NCBI RefSeq assembly: GCF_035046505.1
Contig: NC_089822.1
Location: 265,433,024 to 265,497,023 of the forward strand
Direction of reading: 5' to 3'
Source: Tiliqua scincoides
Lineage: Eukaryota > Chordata > Lepidosauria > Squamata > Scincidae
DNA: 64,000 bases
The position numbers and the translations under genes are program-made. Positions 50,358 to 60,811 of the stretch are shown here, piece after piece (within the stretch, counting starts at the first letter, position 1; each line of letters begins with the position of its first letter). Under the pieces are notes generated by a model. The model did not search any database. It saw nothing but the letters and a program-made list of their open reading frames with translations, and was not told the DNA's origin.

Positions 50358-52191
50358 GTAGTTCTTCTTCCAGGTCTGCCTGGTCCCTGGTAGGAGGCTG
50401 CATTGCTCTGCAGGCAGCTCTCTGGGAGGGGTGTTCATAGGAGCCCCAAAGGTTTAATGATCCCATGGGGGGGGTTTCACCCAGATGGGCTCCTCTGCTG
50501 GTCTGATACCCTGGGCTGGTGGCAATACATTGATACTACCAAGACACCCCCCCCCACACACACACACTTTCAGCTATGTGTCCATATTGGGGGAGGGGGG
50601 GAGCTTGCTCACCACTAGGTGCTGCTGCCCTGGGTCAGCCTGCACTGACAGCCCCTGCTTGACAGCCCCTTGTGATTGCCAGCCTGGAAGGTTCAGCAGA
50701 TCTGCAGATGAATGCAGGTCACTGGGACTGTGGTGCTTCGGGGGGGGGGGGGGACATTAGTGGCGAGGGTCCCCTCCCTGCTCTCTTGAGTGCTCTCCAG
50801 GCATTCCTGTGGGTGGTTGTGGGACGTCTGAACAAGATTGGTGAGAGAGTGGGGAAAATCCACTTTTGACCTTTTATGCCAAAGTTCCTACTCTAAAGGG
50901 TTAACTAATCCAGGCCAGCCATGCTCTTTGAAGGATTTCTATGGTATCTCAAGGCCAAACTAGCTATAAGGGACAGAAGTATGGTTCTCCCCTCCCCCCC
51001 ATGAAGGAAAGAGAGGTGAATTTGAGGTGTCTGGGCTCCTGACACCTTCGGTTTTTCTTGTCTATTTCCCTCTCTAAATTGTCTTTCTGATGCTTTTCTT
51101 GCAAGATGACTACAGAGGTACCAGAATGCAAATAGCAGCTCTGGGAACAAGGAAGATTTGCACTGACAAAATGACATGGGCTGGAGGAAAGGGCTTATCA
51201 CCTCCTTTCCTCCAACAGATCTTCCATTGTCATCTCTAGGTGTGCTGCTTTCTGTAGGTTAGGATGCCATAAAATTGGCTGTCAGTTGTCAGTGTGTTTC
51301 ATGGCAATCTCTGAAGCGTGCTCTGATGGCCCATCAAGCCCAGAAATGCCCTTGCATTAGAGGCACCTGCTCTTGGACTGGCCTCCCTGGGTCCTCCAAT
51401 AGGTTTGCAATGGCACAAATAAAGGCTGCTTGCGTTCCAGTCCTTGGATATGCCCACACTTCATGTCAGAGCAAACACCCCAGGCTCTGAGCAGTAGCAT
51501 TTTGAAAACTTCTTTTGACTTTTCTTGGGGGCCAGTTCAGAAGATGCTTTTATTGTCTGACCAGCCTTGTGTGTTAAAAGCATATGCCTGCATGTGTGCC
51601 TTGGGCCCTCCCTTCACTTCCCCAATATGCTCGACCTCTTCACTACCTGCCTTCCAAAGGACAGTGCAGAGCATATTGTTTTGGCTGCTGTTTAGATCTT
51701 TTTAAGTGACCTGGTTGGTATGTCTTCCATTTTGCTTGGGGTGTGTGTGAGTTCCTTAGGTCATGTGCAAAATGTAGTCCTCCAATTACTTGATCATGCA
51801 CCAGCTTTGCTCCTCTCACTCCCTGGATTGAAAAAGGAAGGGGGGGAGGAAGTGTGGTGGAGTGGAGAGTAATGGGCAAGAGCGTTAGAGGCACTCTCCT
51901 CCCCTCAAATCCTCTTCTGTGGCATCCTTGCTTCCATTTCTAACCCAGGGAGTGGGGAGGGAGAAGCAGCGCAGGGGACAGCTAGGGTTGCCACTCCTTG
52001 CTCAGGCATCAGATCGGCGTGACTGCTCTGGGTATGCGTGTTCTGTTGTGGGTTTATATTAATGTGTTGATGCATCATTTGAACATCAGCTGCCTTGAGT
52101 GGACTTCTGTGCAGAAAGGCAGGGGATAAACTAAACTAAATGGGACAGGGACACAGTGATCTCCTCTTAGCTCTACACTGAACTACTAGAA
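50358..52191. other. First intron of the SCAN-piggyBac gene, left part
   Basis: Contains low-complexity runs (CA and C tracts near 50,550, a G run near 50,740). No exon or known repeat recognised. Confidence 0.4.
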
Positions 52192-52646
52192 CAGGGGTGT
52201 CCAAACATTTTGGCAGGAGGGCCACATCATCTCTCTGACACGGTGTCGGGGGCCGGGGAAAAAATGAATTAATTTACATTTCAAATTTGAATAAATTTAC
52301 ATAAATGAATATATTATAGATTGAACTTGTATGACTGAAGGAAGGTCTTGCAGTAGCTCAAGGCCAATAAAAGACCTTGCACAAAGCAAGGCAAACCTTT
52401 CCTTCACTGCCACTGCTGCATTACAGACGTGAAACAGCAAGTAGTGGAGGGAGCCCTCATCCTACAGCTCAGGTGAGAGGTTGAACAGTCGTCCTCATGC
52501 TGAGAGCAGTTGTGTCGGGCCAGCACGGGCTCCAGCAAGTCTCTGGAGGGCCAGAGGCTCATTGGAGACTGGGGGCTCCCCGAGGGCCGGATTGGGAGCC
52601 CCTGAGGGCCACAAGTGGCCCCCGGGCTGGGGTTTGGGCACCCCTG
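52192..52646. mobile_element. hAT MITE (CAGGGGTGTCCAAA family), copy 2
   Basis: 455 bases in the first intron. CAGGGGTGTCCAAA and TTTGGGCACCCCTG ends, with a perfect 8-base target duplication TACTAGAA (52,184-52,191 and 52,647-52,654). Confidence 0.92.
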
Positions 52647-53006
52647 TACTAGAACTGTAATACTTTCCTTCTGCTTCAGCTTACATTTTTTTGTTCCTCC
52701 CCCCTCCAGAAGAAAGCTTCATATTTTTGGATACAAAACAAACAGAGCACACCCTGTTTTGTGACATGAAGTACTCTTGGGCCCCATTGATCCAGTGACA
52801 CTGCCCTGCCAGACCACCGTTGCAGCAGGCGCAAACCCAGAAGCAAGTCGTGTCTCGCTAACTTGAGAACGTGCCCCATTTTCATCCTGAGAGAGCAGCC
52901 AGTTTGCAGTAACATCGCTACAGACAAAAAACAGCTTGGCTGGCCATTTCTCTTCCGTTTGTAGAAAGGCTTGGACTGCAGCCCAAGTCGTCACCTAGAG
53001 GAGGAG

Positions 53007-53813
53007 ATGGCCGCAGAGCAGGTGGATGGATCAGTGCTACGATGCTTCCAAGCTACAGTGGAGCAGGGGCTACAGGCGGAAATGGGCCATGATAGGCCCG
53101 GTGGCTTAGAAACAGTGTTGGGGAAAGCTGGAGAAGCCCCGAGCCTCATCCAGGTGGGAAGTCCCGAGCCATGCCTGAGATGGGCAGCCCAGCGGACTGT
53201 CATAAGGGAGCCCAAAGAGGTGACCTCTTCTCTGCTCTGGGAAGCCCAATGTCAAGAGCATGTCAGGAGGGTGCAGCGCCCTCAGTTGAAGTGGGGAAAA
53301 GTACAGCTGCCAGAGACCGCACAGTGGGCCGATGCTAAAACATCTCCAGGTCCCCTGGAGTGCCTTTCTGCTACCCCTGACAGCCATTGGGATACTGAGG
53401 AGGGGGTGACCAAACCCCTGGATGGATTTCATGGAGCAGCCCAACAGGCTAGCAGCAGGCCGGAGGCCACAAAGGAAAGTGACCATGACCAGCTGAAAAC
53501 GGTCAAGGAGGAGGAAACGGTGAGCTCAGAGGTCCAGCGCCAGAACTTCAGGCAGTTCCTGTACCAGGAAGCCCTGGGCCCCCGGGGGGTGTACGTGCAG
53601 CTCTGGGAGCTTTGCCGCCAGTGGTTGGAGCCAGAGACGCACACCAAGGAGCAGATCCTGGAGCTGGTGATCTTGGAGCAGTTCCTGGCTATCCTGCCCC
53701 AGGAGATGCAGAGCTGGGTGAAGGACTGTGGGTCTCGGAGCTGGTACCATGTGGTGGACCTGCTGGAAGATTTCCTTTGGAGACCACGAGAGGCTGAGGG
53801 ACAGGAGCAGCAG
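53007..53813 (+). CDS. SCAN-piggyBac fusion protein, exon 2 (start codon and SCAN domain)
   Basis: The exon opens at 52,965 after CCGTTTGTAG. The ATG at 53,007 (GAGGAGATGG) is chosen because MAAEQVDGS is the usual style of a SCAN-protein N-terminus. It codes 269 residues, ending in phase 0 at donor CAG|GTGAGT. Residues 1-174 are a low-complexity acidic leader with KTVKEEE just before the domain. Residues about 175-262 are a complete SCAN domain (FRQFLYQEALGPRGVYVQL, LCRQWLEPETHTKEQILEL, LEQFLAILPQEMQSWV). SCAN domains form homo- and heterodimers among SCAN proteins; here it would supply a partner-binding module to the transposase encoded downstream. No zinc-finger exon follows in the window. 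Confidence 0.85.
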
Positions 53814-54543
53814 GTGAGTAGACCTGGGCCAGTGAGCTGTACTTAGTAGACCAGGCCCAAGGGCCACATTCTAGTCTGTCCATGCAGTAGATGTTGGGTG
53901 GGGGGAAGAGTCCTGAGGTGGTCAGATGCACAGGACCCCTTCAGGCCGCAGGGAGGAGATGCCTCCCTTGAGTGCTCCTTCGCATCGTAAAATCCCTGCA
54001 ATCAGAAGAACCAGGATATTCCTCTTCTGGCTTTAAGATTTTATAGTGAATTAATGCAAGAAACCCCACCTACTCAGCCTATTCGCATATAAGTGTCGTC
54101 CTTCTTATCGTCTGAAGTTATAAGTGAGCAGATCACCATCCTTGCCCTGATCTACATTAGGAGGTTCAAATAGTTCCCTCTGCTGTGAAGTCAGTAGGGC
54201 CGCAATCCTAAGCTCATTTACCTGAAAGGAATCCCCATTGAACAAAGTGGGAACTGTGTTCCAAGTATAGAATTGTGCTATAAATAGCCGTAGGTGAGCC
54301 ACTCTGCCTCTCAGCCCCAGTTGCCCACACCTGCAATATGGGGATAGTGACCTGCCTTTCAGAGTTTTTTGTAGAGAGTACAAGAGAACCCACATGGCAA
54401 ATTTAAATGGTTATAGAAATGCTCTTTTTAGATTGTGAGCCCTTTTGGGACAGGGAGCCATTTAGTTATTTGATTTTTCTCTGTAAACTGCTTTGTGAAC
54501 TTTTAGTTGAAAAGCATATATATATAAATATTGTTATTATTGT

Positions 54544-54548
<5 letters not shown>

Positions 54549-54625
<77 letters not shown>
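54549..54625. repeat. (CT)n(GT)n microsatellite in intron 2
   Basis: About 18 CT units followed directly by about 19 GT units. Confidence 0.92.
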
Positions 54626-54626
<1 letters not shown>

Positions 54627-54686
54627 ATGGATAGCTATGCCACTTTCTGGTGACAGAGCCCCCCCAAAAGCAACAATTATCTAAAG

Positions 54687-55002
54687 CAGGGCTGTGCAAC
54701 TCAGGCCAGAAGGCCGGATCCCTCATTCGCCCGGTGAGTGGACCATTTGGCCAACCAGTGGACCATTTCCACTCAGGCGCTGTGCAATGTCCTCCTCTTT
54801 TGGAAGGCAGGGATGCTCTGGGCAGTCACGTTTACCTGGATGTCCTGTTGCGCGACCTTCTAGGACGCTGGGCAGACAATGCGACTGTCCAGACCGTCTC
54901 TGTCCTCCGAAAGAGGAGGGTGATGCACAGTGCCTGAGCAGATGCCATCCGAATGGGGACCACATTCCAAGAGCACAGCAGACGTAAGTTTGAGCACCAC
55001 TA
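54687..55002. mobile_element. hAT-like MITE in intron 2
   Basis: 316 bases flanked by a perfect 8-base target duplication ATCTAAAG (54,679-54,686 and 55,003-55,010). Left end CAGGGCTGTGCAACTC, right end GTTTGAGCACCACTA, imperfectly inverted. Confidence 0.8.
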
Positions 55003-55152
55003 ATCTAAAGCAAAGCACAGTGAAAATGGATCTTGCAGCCTGGCCCTTGCATACTAAAGCGTCTACCTCATTTTTCTGGAAGGCTTTCACCTTCCTGCTG
55101 CTTTCCTTTCTGCCCCAATATGTGACTGAAATGTTCACTGCTTTTCCAACAG

Positions 55153-55258
55153 GTGTCTGCTGATCTCTCCGTGGAAGAGGGAACATTGCAGGAAACGGAA
55201 AAGAGGCAGACCTGCAAAGAGGTCAGGCAAGAGGACGAGGGCGATCCTGGCTCGCTAG
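55153..55258 (+). CDS. SCAN-piggyBac fusion protein, exon 3 (linker)
   Basis: 106 bases between acceptor TTTTCCAACAG and donor CTAG|GTAAGG, phase 0 to phase 1. It encodes residues 270-304 plus the first base of codon 305: VSADLSVEEGTLQETEKRQ, then an acidic EDEGDPGSL end. Such short acidic exons after SCAN are common in ZSCAN genes and normally lead to a KRAB or zinc-finger exon. Here the next in-phase acceptor is the piggyBac exon at 57,935. No domain of its own. Confidence 0.75.
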
Positions 55259-56770
55259 GTAAGGCCCGGTTGCTTCTCAGAGACTTGTTGCTTACTAGTG
55301 CCAGAAAGGGCAGCGGGGCTGTTTGCTTGAACCTTTCCTTTCCATAGGGCTGAAGACCCATGGACTGTTTTTCCTGTACCCAATGTTTCCCAAGCCCTGG
55401 GTTGTAACTCATTGGTGGGTCACAACCCAATTTTTGTTAGGTCCCGGGCTCACCATGACCAGGTAGCTGCAGATGAATATGACGTGTGACCCATGTCATT
55501 GACCACATTATTTCTCCAATTGTGTGTCTTGCTGGTGAGTTGCATATTGTTCAGCAACTTCCTGGTTGTAGTGGGCCTGAGATCCACTGTAGATGACAAG
55601 GTGGGTTGTGAAGATAAAAAGTTTGGGAACTGCTGTTCTCATTGACATTGCTAATGGGGGCCATTGCCCTGGGCCCCACACTGGGTGTGCCAAGCAACTC
55701 ATCATCCCATCGTTCCAAGTTTTGGCCCCATTACCCATGTATGTCCTCCCTGTGATTCAGAATGCCCACTGGAGTCTTTAAACATGGATTTCGGGTTTAA
55801 TGAAAGAGCTCTTGAAGCCTGGAAACTTGGGGCAATGGGGGGGGGGGTAGGAGGCAGTCTTAGCCAGAAGGTAGCCCCATTTTTTTTGTTTAAAAAAAAA
55901 TATATATATATATATACATACACACACACACACATACACAGTGCTTTTTTTGTAAAAAAAATAGGTGCAGGAACTCACAACTTTTTATTTATTTATTTAT
56001 TTTTAAACCATTTTTTATACATGCGCGCGCGCGCACACGCACACACACATGTCCATCCACAGCCTCCAGCAGGGGGCTCACTCCAGGAGCTTAACTGTGG
56101 GTTAAGTCCTAACTGGAACTTAAAAAAAAAAAAAAAAGTTAAAAAAAGAGCCTGCCTGGGACTGAACTTTGAGGAGTTTTGCAGCCTCAACTGGCCCCCC
56201 TTTTGGCAACTAGCAACCAACCTTTATATTTTGCAGCCATGGAGCACCTTCCCACCTTAAAAAAAAAAAATTATTCTTCAGTGGGATTTGAACCCCAAGC
56301 CTCTGGCTCCAAAGACCTATAATTTAACCACTGAGCCACCAGAGGTCTTAGATTCAAAGTGTTTGGAACTAATACTTGAGGCACTGATAGCCACCAGCTG
56401 GGCTGAAGACCTTATATATTAGTTCTGAACACTTTGACAACAGGGTTTCCTATAGCCTAATGGAGAGAGTGCTAGGCTGTGGAGCACAAGGTTGGAGGTT
56501 CAAATCCCTCCCTAGCCAGCAGTGCAGAGTGGGGTGGTGCAGGCAGGGGAAAAAAAGGTGGGGGCAAGGAGGTGGGAAAAAAAGGGGGCGGGTGGTGCAG
56601 GCAGGGGGGAAAAAAGGTGGGGGCAGAGAGGAGGGGGAAAAAAAGGTGCCGTGCGTTCCATTGCAAAAAAAGCCCTACACATACACACTACCTTTTAGCT
56701 AAAGTTGCAAAGGACCGGACCACAGGCCTCAGGCACATTACCTCCTGCTGCTCTTGGCAAACCTGTCTGA
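55259..56770. other. Third intron, left part: low complexity and tRNA-like SINE pieces
   Basis: AT and CA runs at about 55,895-55,940, and GA-rich G/A runs at about 56,545-56,645. Two tRNA-like heads in opposite orientation occur at about 56,266-56,352 (minus; GGCTCAGTGGTTAA and GGTTCAAATCCC) and 56,450-56,520 (plus; TAGCCTAATGG and GGTTCAAATCCC). Confidence 0.55.
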
Positions 56771-56772
56771 CA

Positions 56773-57604
56773 TAAGAACATGAGAACAGTCCCACTGGAT
56801 CAGGCCTTAGGCCCATCTAGTCCAGCTTCCTGTATCTCACAGCGGCCCACCAAATGCCCCAGGGAGCACACCAGATAACAAGAGACCTCATCCTGGTGCC
56901 CTCCCTTGCATCTGGCATTCTGACATAGCCCATTTCTAAAATCAGGAGGTTGCGCATACACATCATGGCTTGTACCCTGTAATGGATTTTTCCTCCCAAA
57001 ACTTGTCCAATCCCCTTTTAAAGGTGTGCAGGCCAGTCGCCATCACCACATCCTGTGGCAAGGAGTTCCACAGACCGACCACACGCTGAGTAAAGAAATA
57101 TTTTCTCTTGTCTGTTCTAACTCTCCCAACACTCAATTTTAGTGGATGTCCCCTGGTTCTGGTGTTATGTGAGAGTGTAAAGAGCATCTCTCTATCCACT
57201 CTGTCCATCCCCTGCATAATTTTGTGTGTCTCAATCATGTCCCCCCTCAGGCGTCTCTTTTCTAGGCTGAAGAGGCCCAAAGGCCGTAGCCTTTCCTCAT
57301 AAGGAAGGTGCCCCAGCCCCGTAATCATCTTAGTCGCTCTCTTTTGCACCTTTTCCATTTCCACTATGTCTTTTTGGAGATGCGGCGACCAGAACTGGAC
57401 ACAATACTCCAGGTGTGGCCTTACCATAGATTTGTACAACGGCATTATAATATTAGCCGTTTTGTTCTCAATACCTTTTCTAATGATCCCAAGCATAGAA
57501 TTGGCCTTCTTCACTGCCGCCGCACACTGAGTTGACACTTTCATCGACCTGTCCACCACCACCCCAAGATCTCTCTCCTGGTCTGTCACAGGCAGCTCAG
57601 AACC
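56773..57604 (-). mobile_element. CR1 LINE 3' fragment in intron 3
   Basis: 5'-truncated CR1, antisense to the gene, with a possible target duplication CTGACA (56,767-56,772 and 57,605-57,610). It carries an open minus-strand frame (57,589-56,963) for the CR1 ORF2 C-terminus: RDLGVVVDRSMK, VRPHLEYCVQFWSP, LPYEERLRPLGLFSLEKRR, FFTQRVVGLWNSLP. Being 208 codons without interruption suggests a fairly young insertion. Confidence 0.92.
56963..57589 (-). CDS. CR1 ORF2 C-terminal remnant (open)
   Basis: 208 codons of the region after the RT domain of CR1 ORF2, as described for the 56,773-57,604 element. The endonuclease and RT are missing because the copy is 5'-truncated, and no promoter is evident, so it is not expected to make a functional protein. 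It stands out only by being undamaged. Confidence 0.75.
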   Translation of the reverse strand: MTDQERDLGVVVDRSMKVSTQCAAAVKKANSMLGIIRKGIENKTANIIMPLYKSMVRPHLEYCVQFWSPHLQKDIVEMEKVQKRATKMITGLGHLPYEERLRPLGLFSLEKRRLRGDMIETHKIMQGMDRVDREMLFTLSHNTRTRGHPLKLSVGRVRTDKRKYFFTQRVVGLWNSLPQDVVMATGLHTFKRGLDKFWEEKSITGYKP

Positions 57605-57934
57605 CTGACAAGGCTATAGGGTGCCATCCTGGCCACAGTAACTATCAGCTGACTGCCCCTGCCCCACAGACCCATCCCCAAGGACATAAAGACTGAGCTC
57701 CACCCATCTGAGCACAACAGAAGGGGTCTGAGCTGCTCTCAGACCTCTTCTGCTATGTCCCTGGGAAAGGCACGAATCCAACGAGATGCCTTTGGGAAGC
57801 CCAGAAGTGGGACACACAGGTAAATAGCACTGCTGTTCACTCCCCAGTTTCGGCTTTTCAGTGGTATGGCCAATAGCTACTGATAGCATTCAAGAATTTG
57901 TCTAATTGTCTTAATTTTATTTTGTTAGTTACAG

Positions 57935-59754
57935 GTCTTGGAAAAAGCTGTAGCCCTGCTGAAGAACTTCTAACTATGGAAGAACTGGAAGCTCTTGATG
58001 CTTATGCTGTAATTATTCCTCCCGACTCTGACGAACTGAGTGATGAGGAGGAGGTTGATGACAGCCACCTTGTACTGGATGATACAGGACAATTGCCAAG
58101 AGATATAATGAGGACCTTTGAAATCCATGCTTCTAGTGAACAGGAAACTGGGCCAGAACCAGCTGAATCTCCAACAAGAGGCCAGACTCAGCCAACAGAA
58201 GGTGAACCAGCACCCAAACAAGCTAGAATCCCAGCCGACATTAAGCCAACACCAAAATGGGAAAAAATTAGGCCTGAGTTTAAATCTTTCCCGGAGAACC
58301 ATGAAAAACGCTCACTGGAAATGTTAGCAAATAAATATGGTTCCTACTCGCCAACGGATATTGCATTACTGTTCATGGACGATTCGATGCTCACGCTGCT
58401 GGTTGAACTTTCAACCAAATACGCTCGTGATAAAAATAACCATCTGTTTTCCGTCACCAAGTCAGAGATGAGGAAGTTTATTGGAATTCTCTTACTCACA
58501 GGTTATCACCCCCTACCTCAGTCAAAATATTACTGGAGCATGGACTGCGACAAAGGAGTCCCTGCAGTCAGGGAGACGATGCCAAAAACCAGGTTTGAAG
58601 AGATTAAAAAATACATTCATTTATCAGACAACAGTAAGTTGGAGAAGAGAGACAAATTTTGCAAAGTGCGTCCCTTTTTTGATGAACTAAATAAAAGGTT
58701 CTTACAGTTTGGAGTATTTTCTTACAGACTTTCAATTGATGAGCAAATGGTGCCATATTACGGACATAATGCTGCTAAGAAGTTTGTTCGCCGAAAACCA
58801 CTAAAATTTGGTTTCAAACTGTTGTGCCTGGCCTCTGCCAATGGCTATTTGTACCAGTTTGTGCCATACGCGGGAGCAAGTGAAGCCAGTAAGGATGGTC
58901 TTGGGCTTGGGGAAAGGGTTGTCTTACAGCTCCTTGACATCACCTCAACCAATCCCAAAGAGCATGAGATATTCTTTGACAAATTTTTTTCCAGCTATAA
59001 CCTAATGCGCCTTTTGACCGAAAAAGGTTTCTATGCAACTGGATCCGTTCAAGAAAACCGCCTGATGGGATGTAGCGCACTTCGAAACCCAAGACAAATG
59101 CAAAATTCTCCAAAAGGGGATTATAGTTATGCTTTTGATACAAAGAAGAACATTTTTGTGGTTCGATGGTGTGACAACTCTGTTGTCAACGTAATTTCCA
59201 ATTTTAGTGGATTGGAACCGATGAGCACAGTGAAACGGTACAATCAAAAAACAAAAACGCATGACATGCTGCCACAGCCAAATGTCATCAGAGAATACAA
59301 CCAAGGTGTGGGAGGGGTAGATGTGCATGACAGCGCCATTGCCGATTACCGCATCGGTATCCGAGGCAGAAAATGGTGGTGGCCCTTGTTTATAAATGGC
59401 ATCGACAGCGCCATTGTAAACGCTTGGAAATTCTTTTGCCTCACTACAAAGTCCAACATGTCTCAAATAGATTTCAAGGCGGAGGTTGCAGTGTCCTTCA
59501 TGAAGTGTGAGTTTGAGCAATCTGAAGGGGAGGGAGACCAACCAGTGACTAGCCATGCAGCCAAGAGGCGATCTTCCCGGAATGCTCTCCTTGCAAGCAT
59601 CCGTTTTGATGGGAGGGGTCACTTTTTAACAAAAAGTGACATTCGCGCCCGAAGAAGGTGCAGGCAATGTAAATCCCAGACTGTTTACAGCTGCCGAAAA
59701 TGTAAAGTACACGTGCATCCTGCTTGCTTTGAGGAGTTTCATATACAACGCTAA
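57935..59754 (+). CDS. SCAN-piggyBac fusion protein, exon 4 (complete piggyBac transposase)
   Basis: The acceptor TTAGTTACAG ends at 57,934 and the exon enters in phase 1, exactly completing the Gly codon left open at 55,258. The three coding exons total 2,733 bases (910 residues plus TAA). The exon encodes an acidic N-terminus (DSDELSDEEEVDD), the DDE_Tnp_1_7 domain with catalytic Asp at fusion residues 573 (LSIDEQM), 653 (IFFDKFF) and 767 (GVGGVDVHD, with Asp770), and a C-terminal Cys/His domain (C880, C883, C891, C894, H897, H899, C902) that in piggyBac binds the terminal repeats. It resembles the PGBD2/PGBD3 group. An internal ATG (57,976) could also start a SCAN-less transposase. AATAAA at about 59,995 may end the transcript. 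No terminal repeats were recognised. Confidence 0.86.
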
Positions 59755-60811
59755 AGATGTCTGTTCCACAAATAAGACCTTACACATTGAAAACAGAGGT
59801 TTCTTTGTGATGGGCTTTGGTTGTGGTTTTTTTTAATGTGAGGCCCAAAGGACACCTTGTGCATCTCCACCCCAGAGACTTGAACAAGTTGAATTGTGCT
59901 GTTTTTGTTTCCAAAGGTTTTTTTAGTATACTCCTGTGTTTTGTCTTAAGCTTGTTCGTTCTTTTTTCTAAATAACTTTTGTCATGAATAAAAGATCTTT
60001 TTTTGCCCCTCTGATCATCTTTTAACAATGAGAGTGTAAGGTTTCTATAAATATGAACATACCACTGAAGGTTTCTTCAGTCTGGCTTTTATCTAGCCAG
60101 GAACATGGGGGAAAAAATTTTTTTTTAGAAAATGAAAGTTAAAAAATGCTTTTGCCGTGCTGCTCCTTCAAGCATGGCTTGGAGGTGAGGCTGGGAGAGA
60201 GCACCTTCTCGAGGTCCACAAAGTGAATTCATGGTAAAAGTAAGACCTGATTGGCAGCTCGCTCTCTCACCCATTATGGTTCCATCAGCTCCCTGCAAAT
60301 CCAAAGGTTGCAATCCTATCTATGTTTACCTAGGAGTAAGCCCCACTGACTACAATGGGACTTACTTTTGAGCAGACATGCATAGGATTGGGCTCATAAT
60401 TTCTACCTGAGTCGCATTAGATGGCATGGATTTCCTGTCCTCTTTGTTTGGTGCCCTCCAATGCTGCGGTCTTGCATGCAGTAATTTGGGAGTCAGTCTC
60501 CGTGAAATCACTTGGAGTTACTTCCGAACAGAGGATCCCACTGAAATGCGCCATCTCAGAGCACTGTTCCTTGGGAGCCCAAATCCCCGCATGGAGCCGT
60601 CCTGTTTAGAAAAAAGTCATGCAACGCAGTGAGGTAGTGTAACAAACATCGCAGCCCCCCTCTCCAAATCTAGAAAAAAATACACTGCCAAAAACAGCTG
60701 GAGAACATGCTGGCGTGTCTGAGGTAAATAACGGCGGCTCTGCTTGGCACAAGATACCTGTTTTTGTTCACACCCATCCCTGGCCTTTTGTTGAAGTATG
60801 GATATATATAA
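59755..60811. other. 3' flank of the fusion gene
   Basis: Possible 3' untranslated region to AATAAA near 59,995. 59,760-59,960 is copied in decayed form at 61,640-61,735 and 62,100-62,195. A short squamate interspersed repeat (ATCCTATCTATG...CATAGGATTGGGC) lies at 60,309-60,396. Otherwise nothing recognised. Confidence 0.5.

Noticed and set aside
56450-56520. Functional tRNA gene
   Set aside because: B-box-like text is present, but the acceptor arm does not pair and the 3' side continues as unrelated sequence. More likely a SINE head or tRNA-like relic.
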